From Nitrospirae bacterium MYbin3 (GTDB lineage: Bacteria; Nitrospirota; Thermodesulfovibrionia; Thermodesulfovibrionales; Dissulfurispiraceae): a DNA stretch of 64,000 nucleotides. The stretch is taken from positions 1 to 64,000 of the forward strand of contig PEAD01000002.1 of NCBI GenBank assembly GCA_002753335.1, written 5' to 3'. Both the position numbers and the translations under genes were made by a program. Under the pieces are notes generated by a model. That model ran no database searches. It saw only the letters and a program-made list of their open reading frames with translations, and was not told the origin of the DNA. Below are positions 62,937 to 64,000 of this stretch, piece after piece (within the stretch, counting starts at the first letter, position 1; each line of letters starts with the position of its first letter).

Positions 62937-64000
62937 TTAGACAAGCTCAGGCACCGTCTCACCCTTTAACAGGTCTTTTAAGGTTTCGCGGCTTCTTATC
63001 AGCGCATGTTTACGGCCTTTTACCATAACTTCCGCAACCTTCGGACGGCTGTTGTAATTTGAAGACATGCTGAAACCGTAGGCCCCGGCGCTCATAACAG
63101 CAAGCAGTTCTCCCTTTTTTACTCCGGTTATCTCACGGCCCTTAGCCAGAAAATCTCCTGATTCGCATATTGGACCAACTATATCGGCAGCAATAATCGC
63201 CCGCTTGTTCTTGACGACCGGCTGTATATGATGGTAAGCATCATATAGTGATGGACGCATAAGGTCGTTCATTCCTGCGTCAACTATAACAAATTGCTTA
63301 TCCTGCCCTTCTTTAAGGTAAAGGGTTTTTGTCAGGAGTATTCCGGCGTTGCCCACAATAGACCTGCCCGGTTCCAGAACAACAGTAAGGTCTCTTTCTT
63401 TTAAAAGCGGCAGAAGGCTCTTTGCGAGCTGGGAGGGATGAGGAGGGACTTCATCCCTGTAAGTGATTCCCAACCCTCCGCCTATGTCGAGATTTCTTAT
63501 ACGTATCCCGTTTTTCTGCAGCTCGTCCACCAGCAGAAGAATCCGCTTGAGCGCATCAACAAAAGGCGAAATCTTCGTAAGCTGCGACCCGATATGCTTA
63601 TGTATTCCGACTGTTTCTATATTTTTAAATTTGTGTGCGAGTTTGTAATGGACAAGTGCGTTTTCTATAGGTATCCCAAATTTGTGTTTTTTGAGGCCTG
63701 TTGAAATGTATGGATGAGTTTCTGCGTCAATGTCCGGATTGATTCGCAGGGCAATCGGGGCCTTGACCCGCATGTTTCCGGCAACTCTGTCTATTTCGTT
63801 AAGTTCATCGCCTGATTCAACATTGAACATAAGTATCTTATTTTTAAGCGCATAGCGAATCTCTTCCTCGGTCTTTCCCACCCCTGCGTAAACAATTTTA
63901 TTTGCTGGGATTCCGGCTTTCAGCGCTCTATACAGTTCTCCGCCCGAAACCACGTCTGCACCGCCGCCGTGCTTTCCGAAGAGATTTAGTATCGCAAGAT
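62937..64000 (-). CDS. lysA: Diaminopimelate decarboxylase, 5' end outside the window
   Basis: The frame is open to the right edge, so about 355 C-terminal residues are present and the N-terminus with the PLP-binding Lys is missing. GKHGGGADVVSGGELYRAL, VGIHKHIGSQ, LDIGGGLGITY, LEPGRSIVGNAG and GPICESGDFLAKGRE are the LysA blocks. It makes L-lysine from meso-diaminopimelate. First of three genes (lysA-dapF-dapA). Confidence 0.94.
   Translation of the reverse strand, partial: LAILNLFGKHGGGADVVSGGELYRALKAGIPANKIVYAGVGKTEEEIRYALKNKILMFNVESGDELNEIDRVAGNMRVKAPIALRINPDIDAETHPYISTGLKKHKFGIPIENALVHYKLAHKFKNIETVGIHKHIGSQLTKISPFVDALKRILLLVDELQKNGIRIRNLDIGGGLGITYRDEVPPHPSQLAKSLLPLLKERDLTVVLEPGRSIVGNAGILLTKTLYLKEGQDKQFVIVDAGMNDLMRPSLYDAYHHIQPVVKNKRAIIAADIVGPICESGDFLAKGREITGVKKGELLAVMSAGAYGFSMSSNYNSRPKVAEVMVKGRKHALIRSRETLKDLLKGETVPELV

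Overview
The window reads as chromosomal DNA of a Gram-negative, anaerobic or microaerophilic, respiring bacterium. Outer-membrane-type lipoproteins, multihaem c-type cytochromes, hydrogenase maturation genes (hypAB), an indolepyruvate:ferredoxin oxidoreductase subunit, type IV pilus motors, two NtrC-type sigma54 activators and an F-type ATP synthase with paired b'/b subunits point to Nitrospirota (Thermodesulfovibrionia-like) or a neighbouring Desulfobacterota-like lineage. That placement is inference from gene content; no marker gene decides it. There are no insertion sequences and no CRISPR array. Nearly all of the window is ordinary coding DNA, with one small accessory patch at the left end.

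Layout. 1-1.7 kb: a 1.3-kb island bounded by 54-bp direct repeats at the 3' end of a tRNA-Glu gene, carrying a BrnT/BrnA toxin-antitoxin pair and the 3' stump of a tyrosine recombinase, then tRNA-Lys. 1.8-7.6 kb: a GH108 muramidase-like protein and a TPR lipoprotein, then a long leftward operon hsp20, inositol-3-phosphate synthase, CDP-alcohol phosphatidyltransferase, two small envelope proteins, hypA, hypB, tadA. 7.6-14 kb: small envelope proteins, a ZraP-like protein divergent from fumC, and a histidine kinase with an NtrC-type regulator. 14-19.3 kb: iorB and two copies of a phenylacetate-CoA ligase plus tandem-ACT cassette, then an HD-GYP protein. 19.4-34 kb: small membrane proteins, a LysR regulator, a GH57 branching enzyme, PilZ proteins, mtnA, a prenyl synthase, AMMECR1, moaC, a glycolate-oxidase-like flavoprotein, orphan flagellar genes fliK/flhX, serS, a DUF401 transporter and maf.

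34-41.5 kb: pilB and pilT, then a symporter-type sensor kinase (CbrA-like) with its NtrC-type partner (CbrB-like), preceded by a 57-residue two-helix membrane protein. 41.6-47.5 kb: ATP synthase genes atpX-F-H-A-G-D-C (no a or c subunit here). 47.5-57.2 kb: a PLD-type lipid synthase, a module of two HAMP-only membrane proteins around a seven-haem cytochrome, a cysteine-less TlpA/TPR protein, a CoA-transferase-GNAT fusion, thyX, hisB, hisC and an inositol-monophosphatase-like gene. 57.2-64 kb: three tRNAs, a three-haem cytochrome, a diguanylate cyclase, dppDF ATPases, and dapA-dapF-lysA (lysA runs off the right edge).

How the parts fit. Two sigma54 activators are matched by three GG-N10-GC promoter-like sites: upstream of the zraP-like gene, upstream of fumC, and upstream of a pair of small membrane proteins. 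c-di-GMP signalling is represented by a GGDEF cyclase, an HD-GYP protein and two PilZ proteins beside pilus genes. Several genes have a good sigma70 promoter whose predicted start site falls on or within a few bases of the start codon and have no Shine-Dalgarno sequence, so leaderless mRNAs look common. The items I consider most worth testing are the HAMP-cytochrome-HAMP module, the small protein ahead of the CbrA-like kinase, the zraP/fumC divergent sigma54 region, the hsp20 RNA-thermometer-like leader and the inositol lipid operon.
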